From the NCBI GenBank assembly GCA_965216445.1, contig OZ244166.1, positions 558,001 to 622,000 on the forward strand: 64,000 nucleotides of DNA, read 5' to 3'. This document shows, piece by piece, positions 41,822 through 51,707 of this stretch; position 1 is the first letter of the stretch; every line of letters begins with the position of its first letter. Source of the stretch: MA-ANB-1 sp965216445. GTDB lineage: Bacteria > Actinomycetota > Acidimicrobiia > Spongiisociales > ZC4RG35. Position numbers and translations under genes: made by a program. Below the pieces are notes generated by a model. The model was given only the letters and a program-made list of their open reading frames with translations, searched no databases and was not told where the DNA came from.

Positions 41822-42904
41822 CTAGCCGATGAGGAGGGGGATTTCGAGTTCGGCGGCGGCCAGGCCACCGTGATAGGCGCGGAGGCGTTTGTCGAAGCCG
41901 CGGGGGAGTAGCAGTTTGCCGGGTGGAGCGAGGAGGAGGTGGTCGCCGGTTCGTCGGGTGAACTCGTCGGTTGGCTCGGGTCCGAGAAGTGACGCCGGTT
42001 CGACCAACTCACCACCGGTCACCTGAGCTAGTTCTTCGACCGTTGCCCGATTGCCCCACAGGTGGAGACCTCTCGGGTCGCCGGCGAACCGCATTGTGTC
42101 AAAACTCGGTTCCCTGATCAGGTGTTTGTCCTCTTCGTCGTAGTCGATCAGACCATGGTCAGCGGTGCCGATCAGCGATGCCCCCGGCGGGAGTCGTCGT
42201 CTCAACTCGTCCCACACCCGATTCGCGAGCTTCATCGCCTCGGCAAACTCCGTGGAGTCCTGTCCGTGGACGTGGCCGGCGAAGTCGACGTGTGGAACAT
42301 ACGCGAAGATCAAGCGTCCCGGAGTTTCGGCCAGTTGGACTGTGGCGCTGACGAGGTCGTCGATGTCCCAGATGCCCTCAAACCTCGCTCCTCGATAGAG
42401 GACCCTGGTGAGTGGGGTCCCTCGAAAGTCTCCGGGTTGAACCGAGATGGGCTCGATCCCGGACTCACGAAGCCGCTCCCACAGGTTCCGTCGGGGCAGG
42501 ACTCCTGCGTAGTCGTGTTCGACGGGAGCTCCTGCCGGGTCGACCCACTTCAAGGTGTTGACCACACGTTGATGTTCTGGCATCCATGTCAGGTGGGCGA
42601 TGATTCCGTGCTGGCCCGGAGGGAGGCCGGTCGCCACTGTCGCCAGTGACGTACTGGTCGTAGCGGGGAACCCGGCGTGCAGTGTCCCTTGGTTGGATTC
42701 CCGAAGGCTCCCTGCTCTCGGATGTTCGAGCTGCGCTACCCCCAAACCGTCGAAAAGGACGAGGACGTACGTCTGGCCGTCGGGAATTGATGAGGCGAGA
42801 TCGGATCGGAGGGGCGGAGCCTCCGACTTGGACGTGAAACGCATTTCGATCTCTGCCATCAGATTGACCAGTCCATGTGAGTCGTAAGACGGTCGCGTAA
42901 TCAT
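41822..42904 (-). CDS. alkaline-phosphatase-superfamily phosphodiesterase (nucleotide pyrophosphatase-like)
   Basis: 360 residues. The two-metal site is visible: LFDGLG (Asp), PATTSTS (nucleophile Thr), VPHVDFAGHVHG (Asp and His), GTADHGL (Asp-His) and a final YHGG (His). This is the PF01663 family that cleaves phosphodiester or pyrophosphate bonds. No signal peptide, so probably cytoplasmic. Several in-frame starts exist near the N-terminus (MAEIEMRF is downstream). It is upstream of fbpA on the same strand but separated by a ~157-base gap, and divergent from the second nuo operon. Confidence 0.85.
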   Translation of the reverse strand: MITRPSYDSHGLVNLMAEIEMRFTSKSEAPPLRSDLASSIPDGQTYVLVLFDGLGVAQLEHPRAGSLRESNQGTLHAGFPATTSTSLATVATGLPPGQHGIIAHLTWMPEHQRVVNTLKWVDPAGAPVEHDYAGVLPRRNLWERLRESGIEPISVQPGDFRGTPLTRVLYRGARFEGIWDIDDLVSATVQLAETPGRLIFAYVPHVDFAGHVHGQDSTEFAEAMKLANRVWDELRRRLPPGASLIGTADHGLIDYDEEDKHLIREPSFDTMRFAGDPRGLHLWGNRATVEELAQVTGGELVEPASLLGPEPTDEFTRRTGDHLLLAPPGKLLLPRGFDKRLRAYHGGLAAAELEIPLLIG

Positions 42905-43020
42905 GAGCGCACAGGCTAAACCCTCCCTGGATTCCCCTTATCGCGATTAGTCAAAACCTGACTTCGACCTAAACCGTCTCATGCGTATACTCGGCGCCGG
43001 TCACCTCTAGCAACGGATGT

Positions 43021-43386
43021 ATGAGCGCTTACTTTGAAAGCTATTTGACTGTTGGAACCTTCGCCGCCGTTGGTGCGGTGTTGGTCTTTGCAATGTTGGG
43101 AATTGCCTCGGTTCTCCGACCGAGCAACCCAACGGCAGCCAAAAAGACCACATATGAGTGCGGGGTCGATCCGGTCGGATCCGGATGGAGCCAGACCTAC
43201 GTCCGCTATTACGTTTTCGGCCTCCTCTTTGTCATCTTCGACGTCGAGGCGGTATTCATTTTTCCCTGGGCTATCCAGCTGGAATCACTAGGAGTGTTCG
43301 GACTCGTCGAGATGGCGATTTTCATTTCGATCCTGATACTCGGGCTTGTCTATGCCATTCGTAAAGGGGTCCTGCGTTGGGAGTAG
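43021..43386 (+). CDS. nuoA: complex I subunit A (operon 2)
   Basis: 121 residues, three helices, with TYECGVDPVG and VIFDVEAVFIFPWA, the NuoA hallmarks. Sequence is clearly different from the operon 1 copy, so this is an old paralogue and not a recent duplication. First gene of an 11-gene operon. No Rex-like site is apparent before it. The end overlaps the nuoB start by 10 bases. Confidence 0.94.
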   Translation: MSAYFESYLTVGTFAAVGAVLVFAMLGIASVLRPSNPTAAKKTTYECGVDPVGSGWSQTYVRYYVFGLLFVIFDVEAVFIFPWAIQLESLGVFGLVEMAIFISILILGLVYAIRKGVLRWE

Positions 43387-43874
43387 CTCAGAAGTTCGGG
43401 ATGCCGAAACCAGTCACATGGTTGCTCAACTGGTCCCGCAAATACTCGCTATGGCTCTTTCAGTTCGGACTTGCGTGCTGCGCCATTGAGTTGATGGCCG
43501 CATCTGGCCCCCGATTCGACTTCATGAGGTTCGGGATCATTCCACTCCCCGCATCACCCCGTCAGGCGGATCTGATGGTCGTCGCTGGCACGGTGACCGA
43601 CAAGATGGCTCCATCTGTGAAACGGCTCTACGACCAGATGCCGGATCCCAAGTACGTGATCTCGATGGGGTCGTGTTCAAACTGTGGTGGCCCCTATTGG
43701 GACTCATATTCGGTCACCAAAGGGGTCGACCAGGTGATACCGGTCGACGTCTACATCCCCGGTTGCCCTCCCCGCCCTGAAGCCCTGATGGAGGGAATTG
43801 TCCTCCTCCAACAGAAGATCCAGAGCGAAGACATCAAAGAGAAGTGGAATCAGCGTGACCTCGAGCCCGTCTGA
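43377..43874 (+). CDS. nuoB: complex I subunit B (operon 2)
   Basis: 165 residues. N2 cluster ligands in LACCAIELM, SMGSCSNCGG and IPGCPPRP, with an extra Cys in the middle motif as in many bacterial homologues. LPASPRQADLMVVAG is present. TTG start inside the end of nuoA; the next Met is too close to the core. It overlaps nuoC by 20 bases. Confidence 0.95.
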   Translation: MGVAQKFGMPKPVTWLLNWSRKYSLWLFQFGLACCAIELMAASGPRFDFMRFGIIPLPASPRQADLMVVAGTVTDKMAPSVKRLYDQMPDPKYVISMGSCSNCGGPYWDSYSVTKGVDQVIPVDVYIPGCPPRPEALMEGIVLLQQKIQSEDIKEKWNQRDLEPV

Positions 43875-44469
43875 CATCGAGCAGACCGAGACGGTCGACC
43901 ATCCGATGCAGGGCTTCGCAGACGAAGTGGCTAATGCGGTGGGAGGCAGTGCGGAAATCACCTACGACACGGTCAAGGTCACAGTCGCCACCGATCGTTG
44001 GGTCGAAGCGCACACCACCGCACGGGACGATTTCGACTTGGTGTTCTTCTCGTTTCTTTCGGCCATCGACTGGACCAAAGAGGTCGCCGTCGGCGACGAG
44101 CTCAATGCCGAAGAGGTCAGCGAGCGGATCGAACTGATTACGACTGTTGCCGATCTCACCGAGGGGAGAAGGGTCACCTTCTCCACCGATCTGCCTCACG
44201 AGAGTCCCTCAGTGCCAAGCCTGATTGGCGTCTATGCGGGCGCCAACTGGCACGAACGAGAAGCCGCCGAGATGTTTGGCATTGCCTTCGAGGGACACCC
44301 CAATCTGGTCGGCCTCTATTTGCCCGACGGCTTCGAGGGCAACCCGCTGCGGAAGAGCTATCCCCTTCTCAGTCGCGAAGTGAAGCCATGGCCGGGAACC
44401 GTCGACGTCGAGGCGATGCCCGAGAAGGCTTCCGACGACAAACCGTCAACCGAGAATCCCGAGGCATGA
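43855..44469 (+). CDS. nuoC: complex I subunit C (operon 2)
   Basis: 204 residues. WHEREAAEMFGIAFEGHPNL and LPDGFEGNPLRKSYPLLSR identify NuoC. It is longer than the operon 1 protein at both ends, with an acidic, Pro/Glu-rich tail (EKASDDKPSTENPEA). GTG 43855 is preferred; it overlaps nuoB. No fusion to nuoD, which starts one base after its stop. Confidence 0.92.
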   Translation: MTSSPSDIEQTETVDHPMQGFADEVANAVGGSAEITYDTVKVTVATDRWVEAHTTARDDFDLVFFSFLSAIDWTKEVAVGDELNAEEVSERIELITTVADLTEGRRVTFSTDLPHESPSVPSLIGVYAGANWHEREAAEMFGIAFEGHPNLVGLYLPDGFEGNPLRKSYPLLSREVKPWPGTVDVEAMPEKASDDKPSTENPEA

Positions 44470-44470
44470 A

Positions 44471-45661
44471 GTGACGATCGATCACGACACATTGCGCCAC
44501 ATGAGTGAAGCCTCGGTTTCGGTTGAACTCGAAACCGAGGACATGACGCTGAACATCGGACCGCAGCACCCCTCGACCCACGGTGTCCTGCGTCTCGTGG
44601 CTCGTGTCGATGGAGAGCGAGTTCACGACGTGCAGCCGGTTATCGGGTACATGCACCGTGGATACGAGAAGCTTTCCGAAGTTCGCAGCTATCCCCAAAT
44701 CACCGCTCTCATCAACAGGATCGACTGGGTCTCCGGCTACGCAAACGAAATCCCGTTTGTGGTGGCCGCGGAGAAATTGCTGGAAATCGAAGTCCCCGAG
44801 CGCGCCCAGTACATCCGTCTCATCCTCACCGAGATGGCGCGTATCTCCTCGCACATGGTGTTCATGGCCTCGTATCCGTTGGAGTTGGGCGCGGCGACGC
44901 CTCTCTTCTTTGCCCTCCGGGAACGAGAGCGGATCCTCGATATTTTAGAGGGTGTCACCGGCGGCCGTTTCCACCCCAACTTCAACCGCATCGGTGGCGT
45001 GAAGCCGAATGCCGGCGCCGGACCGACACAGAAGAAGACCCCCCAGGACTTGCCGGCCGGGTTCCTTGCCGACACCAAAGAGGCAATGTCGAGGATCAGC
45101 CATGCGGTTGATCAACTCGAGGACCTCGTGGCTGGCAACGAGATCATCCTGGCCCGTACCAAGGGCATTGGAGTCCTTCCTCTCGAGGTGGCTGCAGCTT
45201 TTGGCGTCTCGGGACCCAACCTGCGTGCTTCCGGAGTTGCCTTCGACATTCGGAAAGTGGAGAACTACCTCCCCTACGACAAGTTCGATTTCGATATACC
45301 CAAGGGCGAAAACGGGGACAGCTGGGACCGTTGGTGGGTTCGTCTCGAGGAAATCCGCCAGTCGGTGCGAATCGTGGAACAGGCAATCGAAGGTATCCCG
45401 TCAGGTCCACTCCAGGCGAAGGTGCCGAAGGTGATCAAGGTCCCGGCAGGTGAGACCTATGTCCGGGCCGAGAACCCGAAGGGGGAGATGGGCTACTACC
45501 TGGTGTCAGACGGCGGCCAGGGCCCGTACCGGCTGAAGATCCGTTCGGCGAGCTTCTCCAACATCTCGATTCTTCCTTGGATCCTCGAAGACGTCCTGGT
45601 GCCGGACATCATTTCCATCATGGGATCGCTCGACTTTGTGCTCGGAGACGTTGATAGGTAA
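44471..45661 (+). CDS. nuoD: complex I subunit D (operon 2)
   Basis: 396 residues. NIGPQHPSTHGVLRLV (from ~29), YMHRGYEKLSE in place of the HTGMEK form, SSHMVFMASYPLELGA and a C-terminal SIMGSLDFVLGDVDR. The change of HTGME to HRGYE is a real difference from operon 1 and is typical of NADH-module-lacking complexes I recall. GTG start. Forms the quinone site with NuoB. Confidence 0.94.
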   Translation: MTIDHDTLRHMSEASVSVELETEDMTLNIGPQHPSTHGVLRLVARVDGERVHDVQPVIGYMHRGYEKLSEVRSYPQITALINRIDWVSGYANEIPFVVAAEKLLEIEVPERAQYIRLILTEMARISSHMVFMASYPLELGAATPLFFALRERERILDILEGVTGGRFHPNFNRIGGVKPNAGAGPTQKKTPQDLPAGFLADTKEAMSRISHAVDQLEDLVAGNEIILARTKGIGVLPLEVAAAFGVSGPNLRASGVAFDIRKVENYLPYDKFDFDIPKGENGDSWDRWWVRLEEIRQSVRIVEQAIEGIPSGPLQAKVPKVIKVPAGETYVRAENPKGEMGYYLVSDGGQGPYRLKIRSASFSNISILPWILEDVLVPDIISIMGSLDFVLGDVDR

Positions 45662-46668
45662 TGCCCGACGTGATCCTCGACCTCTTCGACAACTTCTGGA
45701 TCTCGCTGATCGGCAAGGTCCTACTTGTCGCTTTGATGATTCCTCTGATCGGCATGGTCATCGGCTTCGCCGAGATGAAACTGTCCGCCAAAATGCAAAA
45801 CCGGGTCGGTCCCTATTTCGCCGGTGGACGTTGGGGATGGGCTCAACTGATCGCAGACGGTGTCAAGTTCTTCCAAAAAGAGGATCTGATCCCCGAAGAC
45901 GCCGACCGGCCTGTGTTCAAGACAGCCCCCATTTGGGTCCTGGTAGGGACCGTGGCCCTGTTTGTGGTGATCCCGTTCGGTCCCGATCTGATTTTCCGTG
46001 ACCTCTCGGTGGGTATCTTCTACGCCCTGGCCATCTCATCGATCAGCACCATCGGCGTTCTCATGGCCGGATGGTCTTCGGCCAACAAGTATTCGCTGAT
46101 GGGTGGGCTCCGCGCGGCTGGACAGCTGATTGCATACGAACTGCCGTTGGTTTTGGCCGTCGTCGGTTCGGTGATCCTGGCCGGGACGATGAGTATGAGC
46201 GGGATCGTCGAAGCCCAGATCGAGGCCGGCTACCCCTACATCATCTTCCAGTTCGTCGGATTTGGGATCTTCATGATTGCCGCTCTCGCCGAGTTGACCA
46301 GGACTCCGTTCGACATGCCCATAGCCGAGTCCGAGCTGGTCATGGGTTACCTCACCGAGTACTCGGGTTTCCGGTTCCTGTTCTTCTTCCTTGCCGAGTT
46401 CGCAAACATGTTCACGATGTCGGCAATCGCCGTGACGTTGTTCCTGGGTGGGTACTGGCTTCCCGGGTTCAGCACCGAACAGCTGGCCTACCTCGGACCG
46501 ATCTTCCTGATCGCTAAGGTATTTGTGCTGGTCTTTGCGATGATTTGGTTCCGCTGGACATTCCCTCGCTTCCGGGAAGACCAACTCCAGAGCCTGGCCT
46601 GGAAGTGGCTCATCCCACTTGCCCTTGCCAACATCCTCGTGACGGCAACGCTGAAGGTGCTTCTCTGA
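45661..46668 (+). CDS. nuoH: complex I subunit H (operon 2)
   Basis: 335 residues, eight helices. AEMKLSAKMQNRVGPYFAGG and ELTRTPFDMPIAESELVMGY with TEYSGFRF are the family loops. The order D-H shows directly that nuoE, nuoF and nuoG are absent, since nuoD is followed by nuoH with a one-base overlap and no scar. ATG. Confidence 0.94.
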   Translation: MPDVILDLFDNFWISLIGKVLLVALMIPLIGMVIGFAEMKLSAKMQNRVGPYFAGGRWGWAQLIADGVKFFQKEDLIPEDADRPVFKTAPIWVLVGTVALFVVIPFGPDLIFRDLSVGIFYALAISSISTIGVLMAGWSSANKYSLMGGLRAAGQLIAYELPLVLAVVGSVILAGTMSMSGIVEAQIEAGYPYIIFQFVGFGIFMIAALAELTRTPFDMPIAESELVMGYLTEYSGFRFLFFFLAEFANMFTMSAIAVTLFLGGYWLPGFSTEQLAYLGPIFLIAKVFVLVFAMIWFRWTFPRFREDQLQSLAWKWLIPLALANILVTATLKVLL

Positions 46669-47162
46669 TGGCTGAGACACAACGTTCGTTCCCCGGTGGA
46701 GGGATGCTCAAGGGTCTTCGGGTGACGATCACCACGATGTTCAAGACGATCTTTGCTCCGGGAAAGAACCTCCGAACTGTCAACTACCCTAAGGTCAAGG
46801 AGACGCCGGTGGCCCGCGCCAGGGGAGTAATCGCCCTGGATCAGGAAGCTTGCACTGTGTGCATGTTGTGTGCCCGACAGTGTCCGGACTGGTGTATCTA
46901 CATCGAGGGGCACAAAGAGGAGCAGCCTCCTTCCAAGCCCGGTGGCCGCGTCAAGGTTCGCGCCACTCTCGATCGGTTTGATATCGACTACGCCCTTTGC
47001 ATGTACTGCGGCATCTGTGTCGAAGTATGTCCGTTCGACGCTCTCTTCTGGTCGCCAGAGTACGAATACTCCGAACAGAAAATGGGAGACATGCTCCACG
47101 ACAAGGACCGGCTTCAGGACTGGCTGAAGACAGTCCCCGACGCACCGGGGTTGGAGTCTTGA
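46668..47162 (+). CDS. nuoI: complex I subunit I (operon 2)
   Basis: 164 residues. CTVCMLCARQCP and CMYCGICVEVCP carry two [4Fe-4S] clusters. In a complex without NuoEFG this subunit would be the electron entry point, probably accepting from ferredoxin or another soluble donor. ATG 46668 overlaps the nuoH stop. Starts with a short basic N-terminus (MAETQRSFPGGG). Confidence 0.94.
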   Translation: MAETQRSFPGGGMLKGLRVTITTMFKTIFAPGKNLRTVNYPKVKETPVARARGVIALDQEACTVCMLCARQCPDWCIYIEGHKEEQPPSKPGGRVKVRATLDRFDIDYALCMYCGICVEVCPFDALFWSPEYEYSEQKMGDMLHDKDRLQDWLKTVPDAPGLES

Positions 47163-47710
47163 GCTTCGCCGACTGGATCTCCGAACCAGTGAACTGGGTC
47201 TTCCTCGCCATCGGCCTGGCTGTCCTGGGCGCTGGATTCCGGGTGGTCACGGCCAAGAACGTGGTCCACTCCGCACTGTTTTTGGTCGGAGCCCTGGCTG
47301 GCACCGCCGGACTATTCCTCCTTCTCGCCGCCGAGTTCGTCGCCTGGGTGCTGGTGCTGGTCTACATCGGAGCGGTCATCGTCTTGTTCTTGTTCGGAAT
47401 CATGATCACCCGCGCTCCGACCGGTCTCGACGAAGGGCTGGACGCAGAGAACAAGGCCCTACCTGCTTTGCTGTCGGTTGGGTTGTTCCTTCTTCTGGCG
47501 TGGTCGTCGGTCGCAGCTTTCGGTGATGCGGAAGTGGCTGCTGTGGGTGAACCGACATCTACGGAGACCATCGCCAACAGCCTCCTCGGTCGTTTTGTGA
47601 TCCCGTTTGAAGTTGTCTCGTTTGTTCTCCTTGCGGCGCTCATCGGAGGAATCACGATCGCACGCCGCGACCTGACTCCTCTCGAGGAAGAGATGAGGGA
47701 GTCGGTATGA
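47159..47710 (+). CDS. nuoJ: complex I subunit J (operon 2)
   Basis: 183 residues, five helices. KNVVHSALFLVGAL and VLVLVYIGAVIVLFLFGIMI identify NuoJ. TTG start overlapping nuoI (TTGA). An acidic C-terminus (LEEEMRESV). Confidence 0.92.
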   Translation: MSFADWISEPVNWVFLAIGLAVLGAGFRVVTAKNVVHSALFLVGALAGTAGLFLLLAAEFVAWVLVLVYIGAVIVLFLFGIMITRAPTGLDEGLDAENKALPALLSVGLFLLLAWSSVAAFGDAEVAAVGEPTSTETIANSLLGRFVIPFEVVSFVLLAALIGGITIARRDLTPLEEEMRESV

Positions 47711-47720
47711 AGAGGCTCAC

Positions 47721-48026
47721 ATGTTGGTAAGCCAATTCCTCGTGTTGTCCTCAGCCCTCTTTGCCCTAGGGGTCTACGGACTGCTGGTACGACGCAACAT
47801 CGTGTTGATCCTGCTGTCGGTCGAACTGATGCTCAACGCGGTCAATATCAACCTGATCGCTTTTGAGTCGATGATCCGCTCCGCCGACGCAACCGGTCAG
47901 GTCTTTGCGATCTTCATCATCACCGTGGCCGCTGCTGAGGTCGGGATTGGCCTCGCCATCGTTTTGATGATCTTCCGGAATCGCAAGTCCGCAAATGTCG
48001 ACGACCTCAGATTGATGAGGTGGTAA
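47721..48026 (+). CDS. nuoK: complex I subunit K (operon 2)
   Basis: 101 residues, three helices with the buried-Glu motifs LLSVELMLNAVNINLI and IITVAAAEVGIGLAI. Normal length. The next gene starts after four bases. Confidence 0.94.
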   Translation: MLVSQFLVLSSALFALGVYGLLVRRNIVLILLSVELMLNAVNINLIAFESMIRSADATGQVFAIFIITVAAAEVGIGLAIVLMIFRNRKSANVDDLRLMRW

Positions 48027-48029
48027 CGG

Positions 48030-50075
48030 ATGTTTAGGAATCTCGTTCTCCTCGCCGCCGAAGAAGCCGAACACGCCGAGATTCACGCCGGCGATGGTGG
48101 TTGGTGGGCGGAAACCGCCGGGATCATGCTGGTGTTGCCGTTTGTGGCCTTCCTTTTGATTCTCTTCTTCGGTAAGCGGATGAAGCACCAGGGTGGCGAG
48201 TTCGCGGTGGCGGCGCTCGGGATCAACCTGATATGGGCGACGGTGCTGTTCGTGATGAACATGACTGAGGGTGTCCTTCACGAGGAGACGTTCGAAATCG
48301 CCCGCATCGGAAGCGACATCGTCTTCGAGTTGGGATGGATGGTCGACGGTCTCTCGATCATGATGTATTTCCTGGTCAACTTCGTCGGTCTTGCCGTGTT
48401 CATATACGCACTGGGGTATATGGAGGGGGACATCAGGGTCAACAACTTCTTTGCCTCGTTCTCGATCTTTGCCGGAGCAATGTTGATCCTGGTGGGTGCT
48501 CCCAACCTCATCCAGCTGATCGTCGGTTGGGAGGGAGTCGGGTTGGCCTCTTACCTTCTGATCGGGCACTACTGGGAGGACATCGACAACGTCAAAGCGG
48601 GCAACAAGGCGTTCCTCACCAACAAGGTCGCCGACGTCGGGTTGATCCTTGGAGCGATTCTGGTTGGAGTCTCCATCGGCGGGTTCAGCTTCTTCGAATT
48701 GAGCGAAGCTGCGGTGGCCCACAACGAAGTTCTGGGCGCAGTTGCGATCACCGGTGGTCTCCTCCTTTTCTTTGGGGCGATGGGCAAGAGCGCCCAATTC
48801 CCATTGCATATTTGGCTTCCCGACGCCATGGCCGGGCCGACGCCGGTTTCGGCTCTGATGCACGCCGCGACGATGGTCACGGCGGGGATCTATCTCATGG
48901 CACGGGTCTTCCCTCTGTTCCAGAATCTCGCTCAGGATGCCCGGCCCTGGATGATCGCAATTGGGACGATCACGCTCTTTGCTATTGGCCTTCTCGCGCT
49001 TGTCGCCAACGACATCAAGAAGGTGCTGGCCTATTCAACGGTGTCACAGCTGGGCTACATGATGACCGCAGTCGCCGCCGGGGGGTACACCGCCGGCCTT
49101 TTCCACCTCTTCACCCATGCCTTCTTCAAGGCGCTCCTCTTCCTCGGAGCTGGCTCGGTCATCCACGCGGTTCACTCGAACAACATGAGTGATATGGGTG
49201 GCCTTCGCAAGTACATGCCAACCACCTATTGGACCTTTGTGGTGGGTTCGCTGGCTTTGGCCGGGATTGTGCCGCTATCTGGTTTCTGGTCGAAGGACGA
49301 GATTTTGGCGACTTTGGGTCACGAGGGATACACCGCGGTGATGTGGATCGCTATCGCCGGCGCATTCGTCACGGCCTTCTACATGACGAGGGCAGTCGCG
49401 TTGACGTTCTTCGGCGAGTACAAGGGACACGGTGAACCCCATGAGTCTCCGAAGATCATGACCTGGCCCCTTGTGGCCCTGGCGATCCCTTCGATCCTCT
49501 TCGGTCTGCTCAACATCCCCGGAGTTGAGATTCCCGGCATCGGCAACTTCACCGAATGGCTCGGTGTGAGGGTTGTCCCGATGGGTGACCACCACGCTGA
49601 AGCGATCAACTTCGGCCTCGCCGCCGCCGGTTTGGGTGCCGCGCTCCTCGGTATTGCGCTCGGCTGGCGAATCTGGGGCGATGACAAGGAGACGCAGGAG
49701 GCGAGAGACACGCTCGAGGTCCCCGTGCTGTATCCCGTTCTCCGTGAGAAGTACTACATGGACCATGCTGCGCTAGGCATCGTGGCGACGATCATGGGTC
49801 CGATCGCCCGGTTCGTTGAATGGTTCAACACCTATGTCATAGACGGCATCGTCAACGGTGTGGGGATGATCACCAGAGGTTTAGGAACGTTCGTCTACAA
49901 CATCCTCGACCAGAGGGGTGTAGATGGGTTCTTCAACGGCTTGTCGGCTGCCGCTGACGGAGCCGGGTCGGGTCTGCGCAAGCTGCAGACCGGTCGTGTG
50001 CAGCAGTACGCGGCGTCGTTCGTTGCGGGGGCGATTGTCCTGGCAGCTGTGTTTGTCATCGTCAATTTGAATTAG
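48030..50075 (+). CDS. nuoL: complex I subunit L (operon 2)
   Basis: 681 residues. WEGVGLASYLLIGHYW, the pump core GPTPVSALMHAATMVTAG and NDIKKVLAYSTVSQLGYM are diagnostic. The first ~30 residues (AAEEAEHAEIHAGDGG) are an Ala/Glu/His-rich lead not seen in the operon 1 copy; a later start is possible. The C-terminal lateral-helix region is present. Confidence 0.94.
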   Translation: MFRNLVLLAAEEAEHAEIHAGDGGWWAETAGIMLVLPFVAFLLILFFGKRMKHQGGEFAVAALGINLIWATVLFVMNMTEGVLHEETFEIARIGSDIVFELGWMVDGLSIMMYFLVNFVGLAVFIYALGYMEGDIRVNNFFASFSIFAGAMLILVGAPNLIQLIVGWEGVGLASYLLIGHYWEDIDNVKAGNKAFLTNKVADVGLILGAILVGVSIGGFSFFELSEAAVAHNEVLGAVAITGGLLLFFGAMGKSAQFPLHIWLPDAMAGPTPVSALMHAATMVTAGIYLMARVFPLFQNLAQDARPWMIAIGTITLFAIGLLALVANDIKKVLAYSTVSQLGYMMTAVAAGGYTAGLFHLFTHAFFKALLFLGAGSVIHAVHSNNMSDMGGLRKYMPTTYWTFVVGSLALAGIVPLSGFWSKDEILATLGHEGYTAVMWIAIAGAFVTAFYMTRAVALTFFGEYKGHGEPHESPKIMTWPLVALAIPSILFGLLNIPGVEIPGIGNFTEWLGVRVVPMGDHHAEAINFGLAAAGLGAALLGIALGWRIWGDDKETQEARDTLEVPVLYPVLREKYYMDHAALGIVATIMGPIARFVEWFNTYVIDGIVNGVGMITRGLGTFVYNILDQRGVDGFFNGLSAAADGAGSGLRKLQTGRVQQYAASFVAGAIVLAAVFVIVNLN

Positions 50076-50090
50076 AGAGAGGCAATAGAA

Positions 50091-51704
50091 ATGGAATGGT
50101 TAGACAGCTGGGGACTGACGCTTGTCGTCTTCCTTCCGCTTGCCGGCATGTTGCTCTTGGGGTTGATCCCCGGCGACAAGGAAAACATGCTCAAGCGGAC
50201 CGCTCTGGTCGTGACGGTTGCCACTTTCATCCTCTCTCTCGTTCTGATTGGTCAGTTCGATTTCGACGGTGGCGCCTACAACACGTATCAGTTCGAAGTG
50301 AATACGTCGTGGATCGGTGCAATCAACGCCAACTATCACATGGGACTCGACGGCATCAGTTTGCCGCTTCTCGTCCTCTCCACGTTTGTGATGGTGTTGG
50401 CGGTGATCTACTCCTGGAATCACTGGGAGGAGCCGAAGAATCCGAAGGCATTCCTCATGCTGATGCTCCTTCTGGCAACCGGAATGAACGGGACTTTCGT
50501 CGCACTCGATCTCGTCTTGTTCTTCATCTTCTTCGAGATTGTGCTTCTGCCCATGTACTTCATGATTGGAGTCTGGGGCGATAAGACTCCAAGGAAGATC
50601 CCTGGCTTCGCCAAGGAGATTGAGACCCGGCTTTACGCCTCGATCAAGTTCTTCCTGTTCACCTTGTTCGGGTCGGCGTTCATGCTTCTGGGTTTCCTCG
50701 CCCTCTACTTCAAGTCGGGCGACTTCGGGGAGCGGACCTTCGACATGGTGCAACTCACCGAACTCGGCGGGATGGGTGCGTTCACCGGGACGTTCGCCTT
50801 CCTCGTCTTTGGTGCGATGTTCCTCGGATTCGCGGTCAAGGTGCCGATGTGGCCCCTGCACTCCTGGCTACCCGACGCCCATACCGCGGCCCCGACAGTT
50901 GGCTCGGTGCTTCTGGCAGCCATCCTGCTGAAGCTGGGGTCATACGCATTCATCCGGATTTCGATTCCGATCCTTCCGGAGGAGGCGGCTTCCTGGGCGC
51001 CGGCCATAGCGATTCTGTCGGTGATCGGGATCATCTACGGTTCGCTGGCCTGCCTGGCTCAGACCGACATGAAGCGTCTGATCGCCTTCTCATCGGTCGG
51101 CCATATGGGCTTTGTCATGCTGGGCATCGCCACCATGACCGACATAGGCATCAACGCGGCCATCATCGGAATGGTTGCTCACGGATTGATCACCGGTCTC
51201 CTCTTCTTCCTCGCCGGATCGATGAGCCATCGCTACCACACCCGGGAAATGGCCCGACTGGGCGGGAACATGAAGCTCATGCCGATCATGGGTGGGATTC
51301 TCGCTTTCACGGCCATGGCGTCCTTGGGATTGCCGGGACTGGCCGGGTTCTGGGGTGAGTTCATGTCACTCGTCGGCTCTTACAACCCACTCGACGGTCT
51401 ACCTCTTGGCGTGTTCCGGACTTCGATGGTCCTGGGAGCCATCGGGACGGTGTTGACGGCCGGCTACATGCTTTACATGTTGCAGAAGGTCAACCTCGGT
51501 GAGCCCAAAGCCGAGTGGAGCGGGCACGAATTCCATGACGTCGACAGATACGAGATGACTGCTTGGGTCCCTCTCATCATCTTGATCGTTGTCATCGGTT
51601 TCTACCCGAAGATCGTTTTTGAAGCGACCACCGACACCGTTGTCTCTCTGGTTGACACGGTCTTCGGCTCCGAGTTGACCGCCACGTTGACGAGTGGTGG
51701 CTGA
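50091..51704 (+). CDS. nuoM: complex I subunit M (operon 2)
   Basis: 537 residues. FFEIVLLPMYFMIGVWG, LPDAHTAAPTVGSVLLA and TDMKRLIAFSSVGHMGF identify NuoM. A short insert (DKTPRKIPGFAKEIET) lies in the loop after the first key Glu. GAGAGGCAATAGAA before the ATG contains a good ribosome site. Confidence 0.95.
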   Translation: MEWLDSWGLTLVVFLPLAGMLLLGLIPGDKENMLKRTALVVTVATFILSLVLIGQFDFDGGAYNTYQFEVNTSWIGAINANYHMGLDGISLPLLVLSTFVMVLAVIYSWNHWEEPKNPKAFLMLMLLLATGMNGTFVALDLVLFFIFFEIVLLPMYFMIGVWGDKTPRKIPGFAKEIETRLYASIKFFLFTLFGSAFMLLGFLALYFKSGDFGERTFDMVQLTELGGMGAFTGTFAFLVFGAMFLGFAVKVPMWPLHSWLPDAHTAAPTVGSVLLAAILLKLGSYAFIRISIPILPEEAASWAPAIAILSVIGIIYGSLACLAQTDMKRLIAFSSVGHMGFVMLGIATMTDIGINAAIIGMVAHGLITGLLFFLAGSMSHRYHTREMARLGGNMKLMPIMGGILAFTAMASLGLPGLAGFWGEFMSLVGSYNPLDGLPLGVFRTSMVLGAIGTVLTAGYMLYMLQKVNLGEPKAEWSGHEFHDVDRYEMTAWVPLIILIVVIGFYPKIVFEATTDTVVSLVDTVFGSELTATLTSGG

Positions 51705-51707
51705 TAG

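Noticed and set aside
47766..48863. 365-codon open frame on the minus strand
   Set aside because: It lies opposite nuoK and nuoL of operon 2 and encodes a His/Gln/Glu-rich, non-globular sequence.
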